A stretch of DNA of 64,000 nucleotides from UBA6115 sp050953005 (GCA_050953005.1 JBMNLV010000004.1:248001-312000); one strand, 5' to 3'; numbered from the stretch's first letter, positions 40,487-48,760 are shown. Program-made: numbers and translations. The notes: generated by a model not told the origin, from the letters alone.

Positions 40487-41011
40487 ATGGAGAATGCCAG
40501 GGATGCTGCCGCCAGCCCGCAGGAACGTCTGGCCAGCCTGGTAAAGGAACACCAGGCGATGCTGCTGCGGGTTTGCTACGCCTACCTGTGCAACACCGAG
40601 GACGCTCGGGACGCCGTGCAGGAAACCTTTTTCAAGGCGTACAAAAGCTTTGACAGCTTCCGCGGGGAATGCAGCGAGAAAAGCTGGTTGATCCAAATCG
40701 CGCGCAATACCTGCCTGGACATGCGCCGCAGCGCCTGGCACCGCCTCGTGGACAGACGCATCCGGGCAGAGGATTTGGACTCAATCGCCCATCCGGAAGC
40801 CACCGGCGAAGAAAAAGAGTTGACCGCTGCCATACTGCAACTGCCACCCAAGCTTAAAGACGCAGTCATTCTTTACTATTTCCAGGGCCTGTCCATGCAG
40901 GAGACCGCGGACATCCTGCGCATCTCACAACCCTCTGTGTCCGGCCGGCTGAGCCGGGCCCGCAACAGACTGAAAGCATTTCTGGAAGGAGAAGGCTGCA
41001 ATGAGCGATAA
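40487..41011 (+). CDS. ECF-type RNA polymerase sigma factor (second module)
   Basis: Sigma factor of 174 residues with region 2 (CYAYLCNTEDARDAVQETFF) and region 4 (LPPKLKDAVILYYFQGLSMQ with the helix-turn-helix ADILRISQPSVSGRLSRA). The ATG at 40487 has AAAGGAGG 7 bases upstream. The upstream CGTCTATAT (40458-40466) resembles the CGTTTATAC element of the other sigma operon, but no good GAAC -35 is found at the right distance. The gene overlaps the next by 11 bases. It is related to, but clearly different from, the factor at 28713, so the two probably read different promoters. Confidence 0.88.
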   Translation: MENARDAAASPQERLASLVKEHQAMLLRVCYAYLCNTEDARDAVQETFFKAYKSFDSFRGECSEKSWLIQIARNTCLDMRRSAWHRLVDRRIRAEDLDSIAHPEATGEEKELTAAILQLPPKLKDAVILYYFQGLSMQETADILRISQPSVSGRLSRARNRLKAFLEGEGCNER

Positions 41012-42725
41012 GCGCGTTAAGGAAACCATTCAACAAGCCATGAACCATACGCTGTGTGGCCTGTCGCAGGACACCTTCCTCACGCAACGCGTGCTGCGGC
41101 GCGCCACAGACAACAAAGGAGAAGTCCAAATGAAAAAGAAACTATCCGGCAGCCTGGTTTTTGCGTTTGTCATGACGCTGCTGCTGGCAGGCGCCGCGCT
41201 GGCGATCACCAATTGGGACAGCCTCAGGCAATACTTTGAAACCGTGCGCACCATGGATACTGAGGGGGAGCTGGCGCGCTGGTCGGACGAGGACAAGGTC
41301 AGCCTGCTTCAGGCCATGGAGGAAGCCGGTCTGGTCACCCGGGAGGACGGCCGCGTACAAACAGCCCTTGACGCATCCCTGCCCCTGTCCGAGCGCGGAA
41401 ACGCCGCCGACCGGGTCATCGCTGAGCGTTACGGAGAGGACTATTTTGACAGCCATACGGTGGAGCAGCGGGAATTTCCCCAGGAGGAGCGAAGCCCGCA
41501 GGAGCAGGCGGACTACACCCGGTGGGATCAGCAGTACCGGAGCCAATGGAGCAGCCTGGAAACACAGCCGCTGACCGAAAGCCGCATCTACCGCGACACC
41601 ATGAACCACCTGACCGAAATTGGCGAATTTCCCCGCTCCCTGCTGCGGGATGTTCAGGTGTCCTACGATTTTGACGAGCAGCAAAGAATGTATACCGTGA
41701 CCGCCGCCATCGACAGGAACCTCTATCTGGCCAACCGGGAAGCGTGCCAGGTCAGCCTTTTTGACCCCCATCAGTCAGTGGGCTACGAAAGCGGCGATAC
41801 CCTGTGCTTCCAGTTCTGGCTGGATGAGTTTGGCGCCTTCCTGGGGATTAAGGATCCCAACTCTCCCCAGGCCAGGGCCAGGCTCAGCCTGGAAGAAGCG
41901 CGGGTCATTGCCGAGAGGGCATTGAAGGTTCGGCTCAACGTGGACCGGGACGCGCTTGACAGCTTGCCCCTGCGCGCCACATATTCCGACAGCGGCGAAT
42001 ATGTGCAGGAGGAAGGGCGTTTCCGGGCTGCCTGCACCTTTATCTGGGGAGAGAAGGGAGATACCCGGTACATGGTGGATATTGACGCGCAAACCGGACG
42101 GGTCATCAAGGCCTTTGACTGGCAGGCGTCAGAAGCCATGCTCGAGCAGTCCCGCGCCTGGATGGCGCAGCTGGAGGAACTGCTGCGGGAAGCCGGCGTC
42201 AGCGCGGACCTGTTCAACCGGCAAGGTGAATACATCTGGCAGTGGTCGCTGCAGGAGCGCGCGGACTGGTCGCAGGCCGCACGGCCGATTGTGCATAATT
42301 TTCTGGATGATCACCCCGAGTTTGTCCGCTACCTGGAAGACGTGCTGGCCAACCGCTACGCGCAAAGCCCCTCCAGCTGGCCCAACCTGATTTCACTGAC
42401 CCAGTACGCCTACGGCGTGCCGGATCATCAGGCCATCAGCCAGGACAAGGCCTTTGAAACCGCCCGGGAAGCGGCGCTGTCGCTGGGCGCTTCCCGGCAA
42501 TACATCGATGAAAATAAAAACCATGTGATCTATTACGATGTCACAGACCCAAACCGCCCGCTGTGGAAAGTTCACATCAGCCTGCTCTTTGGCGACGCAG
42601 ACACGGCGCACCCGCGCGAACCCACAGCGCCCCGGGGCTATTTCGTGGTGATGGACGCACACACGGGAGAGGTGCTGCTGGTCAGGGAGCGCACCGTGAA
42701 CACAGGCATCCGCGAGCTGGTCTGA
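41001..42725 (+). CDS. Membrane-anchored PepSY-like protein, probable anti-sigma/sensor (second module)
   Basis: A protein of 574 residues with the same plan as the product of 29227-31632. A cytoplasmic N-terminal segment of about 43 residues (ETIQQAMNHTLCGLSQDTFL) is followed by a basic stretch and one membrane helix (SGSLVFAFVMTLLLAGAALA), then an outside part with PepSY-like units (MVDIDAQTGRVIKAF; FVVMDAHTGEVLLVRE). The ATG overlaps the sigma gene and has GGAGAAGG upstream. A second in-frame ATG at 41130 has AAAGGAG 8 bases upstream, again allowing a short form without the cytoplasmic part. Anti-sigma function is inferred from position and topology. Confidence 0.7.
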   Translation: MSDKRVKETIQQAMNHTLCGLSQDTFLTQRVLRRATDNKGEVQMKKKLSGSLVFAFVMTLLLAGAALAITNWDSLRQYFETVRTMDTEGELARWSDEDKVSLLQAMEEAGLVTREDGRVQTALDASLPLSERGNAADRVIAERYGEDYFDSHTVEQREFPQEERSPQEQADYTRWDQQYRSQWSSLETQPLTESRIYRDTMNHLTEIGEFPRSLLRDVQVSYDFDEQQRMYTVTAAIDRNLYLANREACQVSLFDPHQSVGYESGDTLCFQFWLDEFGAFLGIKDPNSPQARARLSLEEARVIAERALKVRLNVDRDALDSLPLRATYSDSGEYVQEEGRFRAACTFIWGEKGDTRYMVDIDAQTGRVIKAFDWQASEAMLEQSRAWMAQLEELLREAGVSADLFNRQGEYIWQWSLQERADWSQAARPIVHNFLDDHPEFVRYLEDVLANRYAQSPSSWPNLISLTQYAYGVPDHQAISQDKAFETAREAALSLGASRQYIDENKNHVIYYDVTDPNRPLWKVHISLLFGDADTAHPREPTAPRGYFVVMDAHTGEVLLVRERTVNTGIRELV

Positions 42726-42784
42726 CGCCCCATCCCCCGCAATCAATAATGAAAATTTTTACTAAAATATTTTAAATTCCTGGT

Positions 42785-42825
42785 AAACAGCGCCCAGCCG
42801 GTTATAAAAGGCATGGGCGCTGTTT
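42785..42825. terminator. 12-bp inverted repeat after the second sigma/PepSY module
   Basis: AAACAGCGCCCA (42785-42796) and TGGGCGCTGTTT (42814-42825) form a perfect stem. There is a short T run at its end but no long U tract, so it may be a terminator or an mRNA 3'-end stabiliser. Confidence 0.55.
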
Positions 42826-42974
42826 GCCCGCTTTGCAGGCATGACACAGCGCGAGATGCGGGGAATCCGGCGGCCTGCGGCTGGGCGATCTGCCACATAA
42901 ATCCTGCCGGTATGCTGTAATTTTTTGTATTATGGGTTACAATGTCCGGGAAGACGTTCAAGGAGGCAACCACG

Positions 42975-43775
42975 ATTCGTACCAATTTTCACAGCCACAC
43001 CACCCGCTGCCAGCACGCGGTTGGCCGGGACGAAGACTATGTCCTGGCAGCCATCGCTGCCGGCTACAGCCACCTGGGCTTTGCCGACCACAGCCCCTTT
43101 CCCTATGAGGACGGCTTTGTGTCCGACATGCGGATGCACATCGACCAGTATCAGGGCTACCTGGACTCCGTCAGGGAGCTCAGGGAACGCTATCAGGATC
43201 AAATCAGCATCCACCTGGGCGTTGAAGCCGAGTATTATGAGCGCTACCGGGGATGGCTGGCCGAGCAGCTCTCCTCCGGCACGCTGGAATACCTGATCCT
43301 GGGCAGCCATTACGACCTGCCGGATGAGCCCCTCTACTTCGGCGACGCCAATACCCCCGCCCTGCTGCGCCGCTATGCCGAGCACACCATCCGCGGCATG
43401 GAGAGCGGGCTGTACCGCTGCCTGGCCCATCCGGAGCTGTTCATGATTTCAGCCAAACGCTTTGACGCGGACTGCGCCGCGGCCAGCCGGGATATCTGCC
43501 GCGCCGCCAAGGAGCAGGGCGTCCTGCTGGAATACAATCTGTCGGGGCTGTATTACCAGTCCTGGCGCACCGGCGCGGGCTACCCGACGCCCGGCTTCTG
43601 GCAGATCGCGGCGCAGGAAGGGGCCAGCGCCATCATCGGCCTGGACGCCCATAACCCCGCGCGCTACGCGGACACCCACGTATATGACAAGGCCCGCAAG
43701 GACCTGGCCGCCCTGGGCATCCGGGTGGCGGACAGCCTGCTGCCCTGTTCCGGGGGCAGGGACCTGGCGGTCTGA
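42975..43775 (+). CDS. PHP-domain histidinol-phosphatase-type hydrolase, apparent ATT start
   Basis: PHP-fold phosphatase of 266 residues resembling HisJ-type histidinol phosphatases. The metal ligands are in order: NFHSHTTRCQHAVG, GFADHSPFP, LGVEAEYYE, LGSHYDLP, CLAHPELF and IIGLDAHNP. The only ATG in frame (42942) precedes the ribosome site. AGGAGG at 42961-42966 lies 8 bases before an ATT codon at 42975, right where the family N-terminus begins (IRTNFHSH), so ATT is the likely start codon. No other histidine genes are near, so a different sugar or polyol phosphate could be the substrate. Confidence 0.8.
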   Translation: MRTNFHSHTTRCQHAVGRDEDYVLAAIAAGYSHLGFADHSPFPYEDGFVSDMRMHIDQYQGYLDSVRELRERYQDQISIHLGVEAEYYERYRGWLAEQLSSGTLEYLILGSHYDLPDEPLYFGDANTPALLRRYAEHTIRGMESGLYRCLAHPELFMISAKRFDADCAAASRDICRAAKEQGVLLEYNLSGLYYQSWRTGAGYPTPGFWQIAAQEGASAIIGLDAHNPARYADTHVYDKARKDLAALGIRVADSLLPCSGGRDLAV

Positions 43776-43808
43776 CCGCCCGGCAAAACTTCATTCAGGA
43801 GGTTTTTC

Positions 43809-45041
43809 ATGACGCAGCAGGCCGGACGGGCTGAGAACAGCCCGCTGCTTTTTCTCTACCGCATCCTCCAGGGCGCGCTGATTGGCGGGGGCGCCATCCT
43901 GCCGGGCGTTTCCGGCGGCGTGCTGGCGGTGGTCTTTGGCATTTACCAGCCCATGATGGCCTTCCTGTCGCGGCCCGTCAGCACCTTCAAAAAACAGTGG
44001 CGGCTGTTTGTGCCGGTCATCCTGGGCGTGGGCCTTGGCTTCTGGGGCTTTGCCAAGCTGATGGGCTGGATGTTCAGGGATGACTCGCCCATCCCCCTGG
44101 CGCTGTTTGCCGGGCTCATCCTGGGCACCCTGCCCCAGCTGTACCGCAACTCCAGGCGCAGCGGCGAAGGACAGCCGCTGAACGCCCGGGAGAAACGAAA
44201 CAACCACCTGAGCATCCTGATCGCCTTTGCGCTGCTGATCTCCCTGCTGCTCTTTCTTCAGACCGGCACCAGGCTGGACTACACCCGCTTTACGGAGCTG
44301 CAAAGCAATGAGATCAGGCTGGAATACAGCCTGCGCGGCAGCGAACGGCAGGCAAGCGAAGCGCTGGGCAGCCTCAGCCTCCGGCTGGCCATGGGGGATC
44401 CTGCCGGCGCGCCCGGAGCGCTGACGCTCATTCCCTGCGAGGCGCAGGGGGCGCTGCTGCCCGGCGCGGTGGAAGGGGATGGCAGCCCCTCGCCCGCCAT
44501 CAGTCTGAGCCTGCCGCAGGATCTGCCCCGGGATACTGTATACACCCTTTACCTGGAGGATGAACCGGCAGGGCAATTTGAAGAAGCTGAGTCAGGCGCG
44601 CGCACCCTGCGGCTGCAGTTTGACAAATCCCATCTGGACTGGCGGCCTACCCTCTTTTGGAGCCTGGTCTCCGGCGTCATCTGGGGCTTTTCACTGGTAG
44701 TACCCGGCCTGTCTTCCTCCGCCCTGCTGATTTTTATGGGCGTCTATAAATACCTGATGAACAGCGTCGGCGCGCTGGACTTCGGCGTTATCATCCCCCT
44801 GCTCAGCGGCATCGCGCTGGTGGCCTTCCTGTTCGCCCGCATGGTGGACCGCCTGTTTGAAAAGCATTACAGCCTGGCTTCCGGCGCGGTGGTGGGCCTG
44901 GTGACCGCCAGCACCCTGGTCATCATTCCCCGGCAGTTCTCATCGCTCGCAGAAGCCCTGCTCTGCCTGCTGATGGGAGCGCTGGGCTTTGTCGCCGCCT
45001 TCTTCCTGGGCAAGTGGGGAGAGACCGTCAAGCCGGGCTGA
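43809..45041 (+). CDS. DUF368-family membrane protein (polyprenyl-phosphate transporter type)
   Basis: A membrane protein of 410 residues of the DUF368 family, members of which (PopT) have been reported to return undecaprenyl phosphate across the membrane for wall synthesis. The two family signatures are GGGAILPGVSGGVLAVVFG near the N-terminus and its inverted counterpart VVPGLSSSALLIFMGVY in the second half. Between the two membrane halves is an extra domain of about 115 residues (roughly 160-275), hydrophilic and beta-rich, which ordinary DUF368 proteins lack to my knowledge. TCAGGAGG lies 8 bases before the ATG. It follows the PHP gene after 33 bp and may share its transcript. Confidence 0.85.
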   Translation: MTQQAGRAENSPLLFLYRILQGALIGGGAILPGVSGGVLAVVFGIYQPMMAFLSRPVSTFKKQWRLFVPVILGVGLGFWGFAKLMGWMFRDDSPIPLALFAGLILGTLPQLYRNSRRSGEGQPLNAREKRNNHLSILIAFALLISLLLFLQTGTRLDYTRFTELQSNEIRLEYSLRGSERQASEALGSLSLRLAMGDPAGAPGALTLIPCEAQGALLPGAVEGDGSPSPAISLSLPQDLPRDTVYTLYLEDEPAGQFEEAESGARTLRLQFDKSHLDWRPTLFWSLVSGVIWGFSLVVPGLSSSALLIFMGVYKYLMNSVGALDFGVIIPLLSGIALVAFLFARMVDRLFEKHYSLASGAVVGLVTASTLVIIPRQFSSLAEALLCLLMGALGFVAAFFLGKWGETVKPG

Positions 45042-45094
45042 GCGCGGGCATATTCCCCCGGCAGGCGCCGCCCTCAAGGCGCTGAACCGGCTGA

Positions 45095-45128
45095 CCTGTT
45101 TCCTGACTTCAGGAAACAGGTTTGGTTT
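45095..45128 (+). terminator. Terminator after the DUF368 gene
   Basis: An 11-bp perfect stem, CCTGTTTCCTG (45095-45105) and CAGGAAACAGG (45110-45120), with a 4-base loop and TTTGGTTT after it. Confidence 0.75.
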
Positions 45129-45198
45129 GAACAAACATATTTGTTCGTAGAAGCTGAAGTTTTACTTTGCTACAATAAGGGTACAATAGGATTGTACC
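45129..45198 (+). promoter_or_regulatory. Two palindromes upstream of the peroxiredoxin gene
   Basis: GAACAAA-CATA-TTTGTTC (45129-45146) and GGTACAAT-AGG-ATTGTACC (45180-45198) are both perfect. TACAAT inside the second may be the -10 box, with TTTTAC (45160-45165) as a weak -35. They look like operators, but neither fits the PerR or LexA box. Confidence 0.5.
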
Positions 45199-45220
45199 AT
45201 CTGAAAGAAAGGAAAGAGCT

Positions 45221-45907
45221 ATGGAAAACACCAATGTTACAAACACTTACCGCATGCCGCTCATCGGCGACATGGCGCCCGCTTTTACCGCTGTCACCAC
45301 CCAGGGCAATATCAACTTTCCCGGGGACTACAAAGGCAAGTGGGTCATCCTCTTCTCCCATCCGGCGGACTTTACCCCGGTATGCACCACCGAGTTCATG
45401 ACCTTCGCCACCATGGCTGATGAGTTCAAGGCCCTCAACACCGAGCTGGTCGGCCTGTCCGTGGACTCCCTGTACGCGCACATCGCCTGGCTGCGCAAAA
45501 TCCAGGAGCTGGAGTGGAAGGGCATGAAGAACGTGGAGGTCAAGTTCCCCCTGATTGAAGACATCCGCATGGAAGTCGCCAACAAGTACGGCATGATCCA
45601 GCCCAGCCAGTCCAATACCCAGGCTGTGCGCGCGGTCTTCATCATCGACCCCAAGGGCGTCATCCGCACCATCCTATACTACCCGATATCCACCGGGCGC
45701 AATTTCGACGAGATCAAGCGCATCATCCAGGCCCTGCAAAAGGCCGACAAGGACCAGGTGGCCACGCCCGCCGACTGGCGCCCCGGCGACGATGTCATCG
45801 TCCCCACCGCCGGCTCCTGCGGCGTCGCGCGCGAGCGCATGGAAAGCCAGGATGAGGACCAGTACTGCCTGGATTGGTTCCTGTGCTTCAGGCGCGAAAA
45901 AAAGTAA
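45221..45907 (+). CDS. Peroxiredoxin (AhpC/TSA, Prx6-type)
   Basis: Thiol peroxidase of 228 residues that reduces hydrogen peroxide and organic peroxides. The peroxidatic Cys lies in HPADFTPVCTTEF, and the family Arg and C-terminal domain (ISTGRNFDEIKRIIQALQ then DWRPGD) are those of the Prx6/1-Cys group. Further cysteines occur at SCGVARE and YCLDWFLC near the C-terminus and could serve as resolving residues. GAAAGGAAAGAG lies before the ATG. It is a single-gene unit between a terminator upstream and one downstream, with two palindromes in its promoter region that suggest stress control. Confidence 0.93.
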   Translation: MENTNVTNTYRMPLIGDMAPAFTAVTTQGNINFPGDYKGKWVILFSHPADFTPVCTTEFMTFATMADEFKALNTELVGLSVDSLYAHIAWLRKIQELEWKGMKNVEVKFPLIEDIRMEVANKYGMIQPSQSNTQAVRAVFIIDPKGVIRTILYYPISTGRNFDEIKRIIQALQKADKDQVATPADWRPGDDVIVPTAGSCGVARERMESQDEDQYCLDWFLCFRREKK

Positions 45908-45998
45908 CCTGACCGCCTAACAGCAGGCAAGCGAATCCTAACGAACGCCATCAAAAAACCGGCCCTTCAGTGTGTTTACTCATTCGTTTAGTATCACA

Positions 45999-46029
45999 GC
46001 GCCCCCCGGTCGGGGGCGCGCTGCTTTTT
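45999..46029 (+). terminator. Rho-independent terminator after the peroxiredoxin gene
   Basis: GCGCCCCC pairs with GGGGGCGC (46012-46019), followed by GCTGC and five T. The remaining bases up to 46170 hold no gene that I can support. Confidence 0.8.
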
Positions 46030-46170
46030 GAAGATTTGATGTGCGCAAAATCATAGCAATGCGCAAAAGCCTCTTATTAAAATTCATGTCGCACAGAGCG
46101 ACACAAATAGGGGATGAAAATGTATTTACACGCTATTCCAATATTTATTTCATCAGTATCAAATTAGTTA

Positions 46171-46222
46171 TTGACATTTGTCAAAAACCTGGTATGATGG
46201 ACATGTAATTGACATATGTCGA
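46171..46222 (+). promoter_or_regulatory. Promoter with two TTGACA-type palindromes before the DUF5320 gene
   Basis: TTGACATTTGTCAA (46171-46184) is both a perfect palindrome and the -35 box; TATGAT (46193-46198) is the -10, 16 bases on. A second, TTGACATATGTCGA (46209-46222), lies just after the start point. Paired sites over -35 and +1 are typical for a repressor. Confidence 0.65.
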
Positions 46223-46275
46223 TTGCTTTCCCCGCGCCCGGCGCCCTGGCCGGGCGGAACGATAAGGAGGTTATT

Positions 46276-46590
46276 ATGCCAGGATTTGATTCTACCGGAC
46301 CGCTTGGCGGTTTCCCCGGACGGGGCCTGGGCCCCTGCGGAAAGGGAGGCCAGCCGGTCCCCGCGACGACCAACCAAGCCTTCTATGGGCCGAGCCGCTT
46401 TGCCGGCATGGGCTGCCGCATGGGACGGCGGCGCGCAAACCGGGCTTTCTACGGCCGCGGCGCCTGGGGCGCCTGGGACGCGCAAGCCCTGAGCAAGGAA
46501 GACATGAAAAGCGCGCTGACAGCGCGCCGGGAACAGCTCAGCGCCCATCTGGACGCCATCGACAAGCAGCTGGGCGACCTGAGCGATTAA
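46276..46590 (+). CDS. DUF5320-type small glycine-rich protein
   Basis: A 104-residue protein that starts MPGFDSTGPLGGFPGRGLGP and contains Gly/Arg-rich, Cys-bearing segments (GPCGKGGQPV, GMGCRMGRRRANRAFYGRG), then a C-terminal coiled coil (MKSALTARREQLSAHLDAID). This is the plan of DUF5320 proteins, which are often encoded beside iron-molybdenum-cofactor-like NifX proteins and Mrp ATPases in anaerobes; none is present here. GGAGG lies 5 bases before the ATG. The function is unknown; a metal- or redox-related role is suggested by family context only. Confidence 0.75.
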   Translation: MPGFDSTGPLGGFPGRGLGPCGKGGQPVPATTNQAFYGPSRFAGMGCRMGRRRANRAFYGRGAWGAWDAQALSKEDMKSALTARREQLSAHLDAIDKQLGDLSD

Positions 46591-46602
46591 TCCGTCCCCT
46601 GC

Positions 46603-46635
46603 CCCGGGCTGCCGCTGAACGCGGCTCAGCCCGGG
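46603..46635. terminator. Strong hairpin between convergent DUF5320 and dehydrogenase genes
   Basis: CCCGGGCT (46603-46610) pairs with AGCCCGGG (46628-46635) and the inner GCCGC with GCGGC. There is no T run. It sits where both convergent transcripts would end. Confidence 0.55.
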
Positions 46636-46695
46636 CAATCGACAACGCCTTGGGGCAATCTTATGACAAGATGCGCGCCCAAGGCTGTTTCTTTC

Positions 46696-47718
46696 TCACC
46701 GCGCCCGGTAGCCGGTGTCATAATCCACCCGGCTGATATAGGGGCCCTCCGGAAAGGCGGCCAGGTTGCGGCAGGCGATGTCCACCACCGCGTCATGGGT
46801 GGCCTTGAGATGATAGAAACCGGAGACGTGCGGCGTCAGCAACAGGTTTTTTTGCTGCCAGAGGGGATGGTCCGCGGGCAGCGGCTCGGGCGTGGTCACG
46901 TCAATGGACGCGCCGGCCAGCCTGCCGCTTCTGAGCGCCTCCAGCAGCGCCTCTTGGTCCACCGCGCTGCCGCGGCCCACATTGATCAGGTAGCTGCCCT
47001 CCTTCATCAGGGAAAAGCGCCGCGCGTCCATCAGGTTGATGGTCTGGGCTGTCTCGGGCACCGCCAGCGCCACCACATCCGCCCGGGGCAGCAGCCCGTC
47101 CAGCTGTTCATAGGTATGCATCTCATCAAAACCGTCCATGGCGCCGCCGGGGGTGCGCCGTACGCCAATGGTATGGCTGCCCAGCGCCTGCATCAGCCGC
47201 GCGAAAGCCGTGCCGATGCTGCCCGCGCCCACCATCAGCACCTGCATCCCGCGAGGGGAAATCACCTTTCCCAGGGACTTCCAGGCGCCCTGCCACATGG
47301 CGTCGCGGTATTCATGCAAACGCTTGATCAGCATCATCAGGACAGCCACCATGTGCTCGGAAATGGCCTGCCCAAAAGCGCCGCTGGCGCTGCACAGCAC
47401 CAGGCCCGGATGGCTGTCCCGAAGCGTCAGGAAGTCCGCGGGCACGCCGGAGCTGTTCAGCTGCAGCAGGCGCATGCCGCTGAGCTTCGCCAGGGCGGCA
47501 GGGTCGGGATTGCCCACCACCGCGTCAAAGGACGCCAGCTGCTGCGGCGTCAGCCTGTCAAATTGGACATAGTTGACGTTCTCGCCAGGCAGCGCCTTGG
47601 CAAACAGCTCTTTGTCATAACAGGCATAGGTAATTTCCGCGCCCGGCAGCGCCTTGGCGAACCGCTCCTGATAGTCCGCGTTGACGGGAATAACAACCAA
47701 TATCTTGCGCAACTCCAT
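46696..47718 (-). CDS. D-2-hydroxyacid dehydrogenase family protein (NAD-dependent)
   Basis: A 340-residue oxidoreductase of the D-isomer 2-hydroxyacid dehydrogenase family. The NAD-binding fold shows VLMVGAGSIGTAFARLM; the catalytic Arg is in INVGRGSAVDQEAL, Glu in TPEPLPADHPLW, and His in LLTPHVSGF. It interconverts a 2-hydroxy acid and a 2-keto acid; which one is not evident. I chose the ATG at 47718 (GGAGGG, 7 bases upstream); the longer frame adds 13 residues without a ribosome site. It is divergent from the aldo-keto reductase gene, with palindromic operators between them. Confidence 0.85.
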   Translation of the reverse strand: MELRKILVVIPVNADYQERFAKALPGAEITYACYDKELFAKALPGENVNYVQFDRLTPQQLASFDAVVGNPDPAALAKLSGMRLLQLNSSGVPADFLTLRDSHPGLVLCSASGAFGQAISEHMVAVLMMLIKRLHEYRDAMWQGAWKSLGKVISPRGMQVLMVGAGSIGTAFARLMQALGSHTIGVRRTPGGAMDGFDEMHTYEQLDGLLPRADVVALAVPETAQTINLMDARRFSLMKEGSYLINVGRGSAVDQEALLEALRSGRLAGASIDVTTPEPLPADHPLWQQKNLLLTPHVSGFYHLKATHDAVVDIACRNLAAFPEGPYISRVDYDTGYRAR

Positions 47719-47773
47719 CCAACAACCCTCCTGCCTGCCGCCCGCGAACGGCCGCAATGATTAATCCGCGACA

Positions 47774-47812
47774 TAACCGGTTATAATTATTATGATACCG
47801 TTTACCGGTAAA
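47774..47812. promoter_or_regulatory. Paired palindromes between divergent dehydrogenase and aldo-keto reductase genes
   Basis: TAACCGGTTA (47774-47783) and TTTACCGGTAAA (47801-47812) share the ACCGGT core and are 28 bases apart centre to centre. TATAAT-like sequences lie between them. They probably bind one dimeric regulator that controls both genes. Confidence 0.5.
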
Positions 47813-47831
47813 TAGCACAAGGAGCGTACGC

Positions 47832-48683
47832 ATGAGTAAAGTAAATGATGTTTATATCCTGTCCAACGGCGTCAAAATCCCTGCCGTCGGCTTCGGCACC
47901 TGGCAGGTGGAGGAAGGTCCGCAGACCGTCAACGCGGTCAGGGCCGCGCTGGAGGCCGGCTACCGGCATATTGATACCGCCCAGGGCTACGGCAATGAGG
48001 AGGGCGTGGGCAAGGCGCTCAGGGAGTCAGGCCTTCAGCGCGGGGAGGTTTTTATCACCTCCAAGCTCAGCAACGCCATCCGCGGCTATGAGCAGACCGT
48101 GAAGGCCATTGATGACAGCCTGCGCCGCCTGGGAAGCGGGTATATGGATCTCTTCCTGCTGCACTGGCCTGTTCCGTTCAGGTACAAGGACAGCTGGCAG
48201 CAGATGAACGCCGATTCCTGGCGCGCGATGGAAGAAGCCGTGGACCAGGGCAAGATCCGCGCCCTGGGCATCAGCAATTTCCGCAAAAAACATATTGATG
48301 AGCTGCTCAAAACCGCTCGGATCCGCCCGGTGGTCAACCAGATCCGCCTGTGCCCGGGCGACAAGCAGGAGGAGACTGTCGATTATTCCCGGGCGCAGGG
48401 CATGCTGCTGCAGGCCTACAGCCCGCTGGGCACCGGCAAGCTGTTTGATATCCCTGAAATCACTCAGGTCGCGCAAAAGCATGGCAGGACGCCCGCCCAG
48501 GTCGCCCTGCGATGGAGCCTGCAGCGCGGCTACAACCCGCTGCCCAAATCCATCACCCCTGAGCGCATCAGGGAAAACCTGGATGTCTTCAGCTTCTCGC
48601 TTGACAGCGGGGACATGGCGCTCATCGACGCCCTGGACGGCGTGATCGGCTATTCCGCCGATCCGGACAAGATCACCTGGTAA
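47832..48683 (+). CDS. Aldo/keto reductase
   Basis: NADPH-dependent reductase of 283 residues with the AKR barrel signatures. The catalytic residues are in AGYRHIDTAQGYGNEEGVG (Asp, Tyr) and SKL, with Tyr followed by MDLFLLHWPVP (His). The cofactor site is near ALRWSLQRGYNPLPKS. The family matches 2,5-diketo-gluconate reductase-type enzymes, which reduce small aldehydes and ketones. AAGGAGCG lies 8 bases before the ATG. It ends at a strong terminator, so it is a single-gene unit, perhaps regulated with the divergent dehydrogenase. Confidence 0.9.
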   Translation: MSKVNDVYILSNGVKIPAVGFGTWQVEEGPQTVNAVRAALEAGYRHIDTAQGYGNEEGVGKALRESGLQRGEVFITSKLSNAIRGYEQTVKAIDDSLRRLGSGYMDLFLLHWPVPFRYKDSWQQMNADSWRAMEEAVDQGKIRALGISNFRKKHIDELLKTARIRPVVNQIRLCPGDKQEETVDYSRAQGMLLQAYSPLGTGKLFDIPEITQVAQKHGRTPAQVALRWSLQRGYNPLPKSITPERIRENLDVFSFSLDSGDMALIDALDGVIGYSADPDKITW

Positions 48684-48705
48684 AGCAAACTTTCACCGGC
48701 AAAAA

Positions 48706-48732
48706 GCCGGCGCCATCGCGCGCCGGTTTTTT
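48706..48732 (+). terminator. Rho-independent terminator after the aldo/keto reductase gene
   Basis: CCGGCGC (48707-48713) pairs with GCGCCGG (48720-48726), followed by six T. Confidence 0.85.
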
Positions 48733-48760
48733 GTTCCCCTCAGCGGCAAAGCATGCCTTA

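Noticed and set aside
45129..45146. LexA (SOS) box upstream of the peroxiredoxin gene
   Set aside because: GAAC and GTTC are 10 bases apart, not 4 as in the Gram-positive LexA box, and the gene is not a DNA-repair gene.
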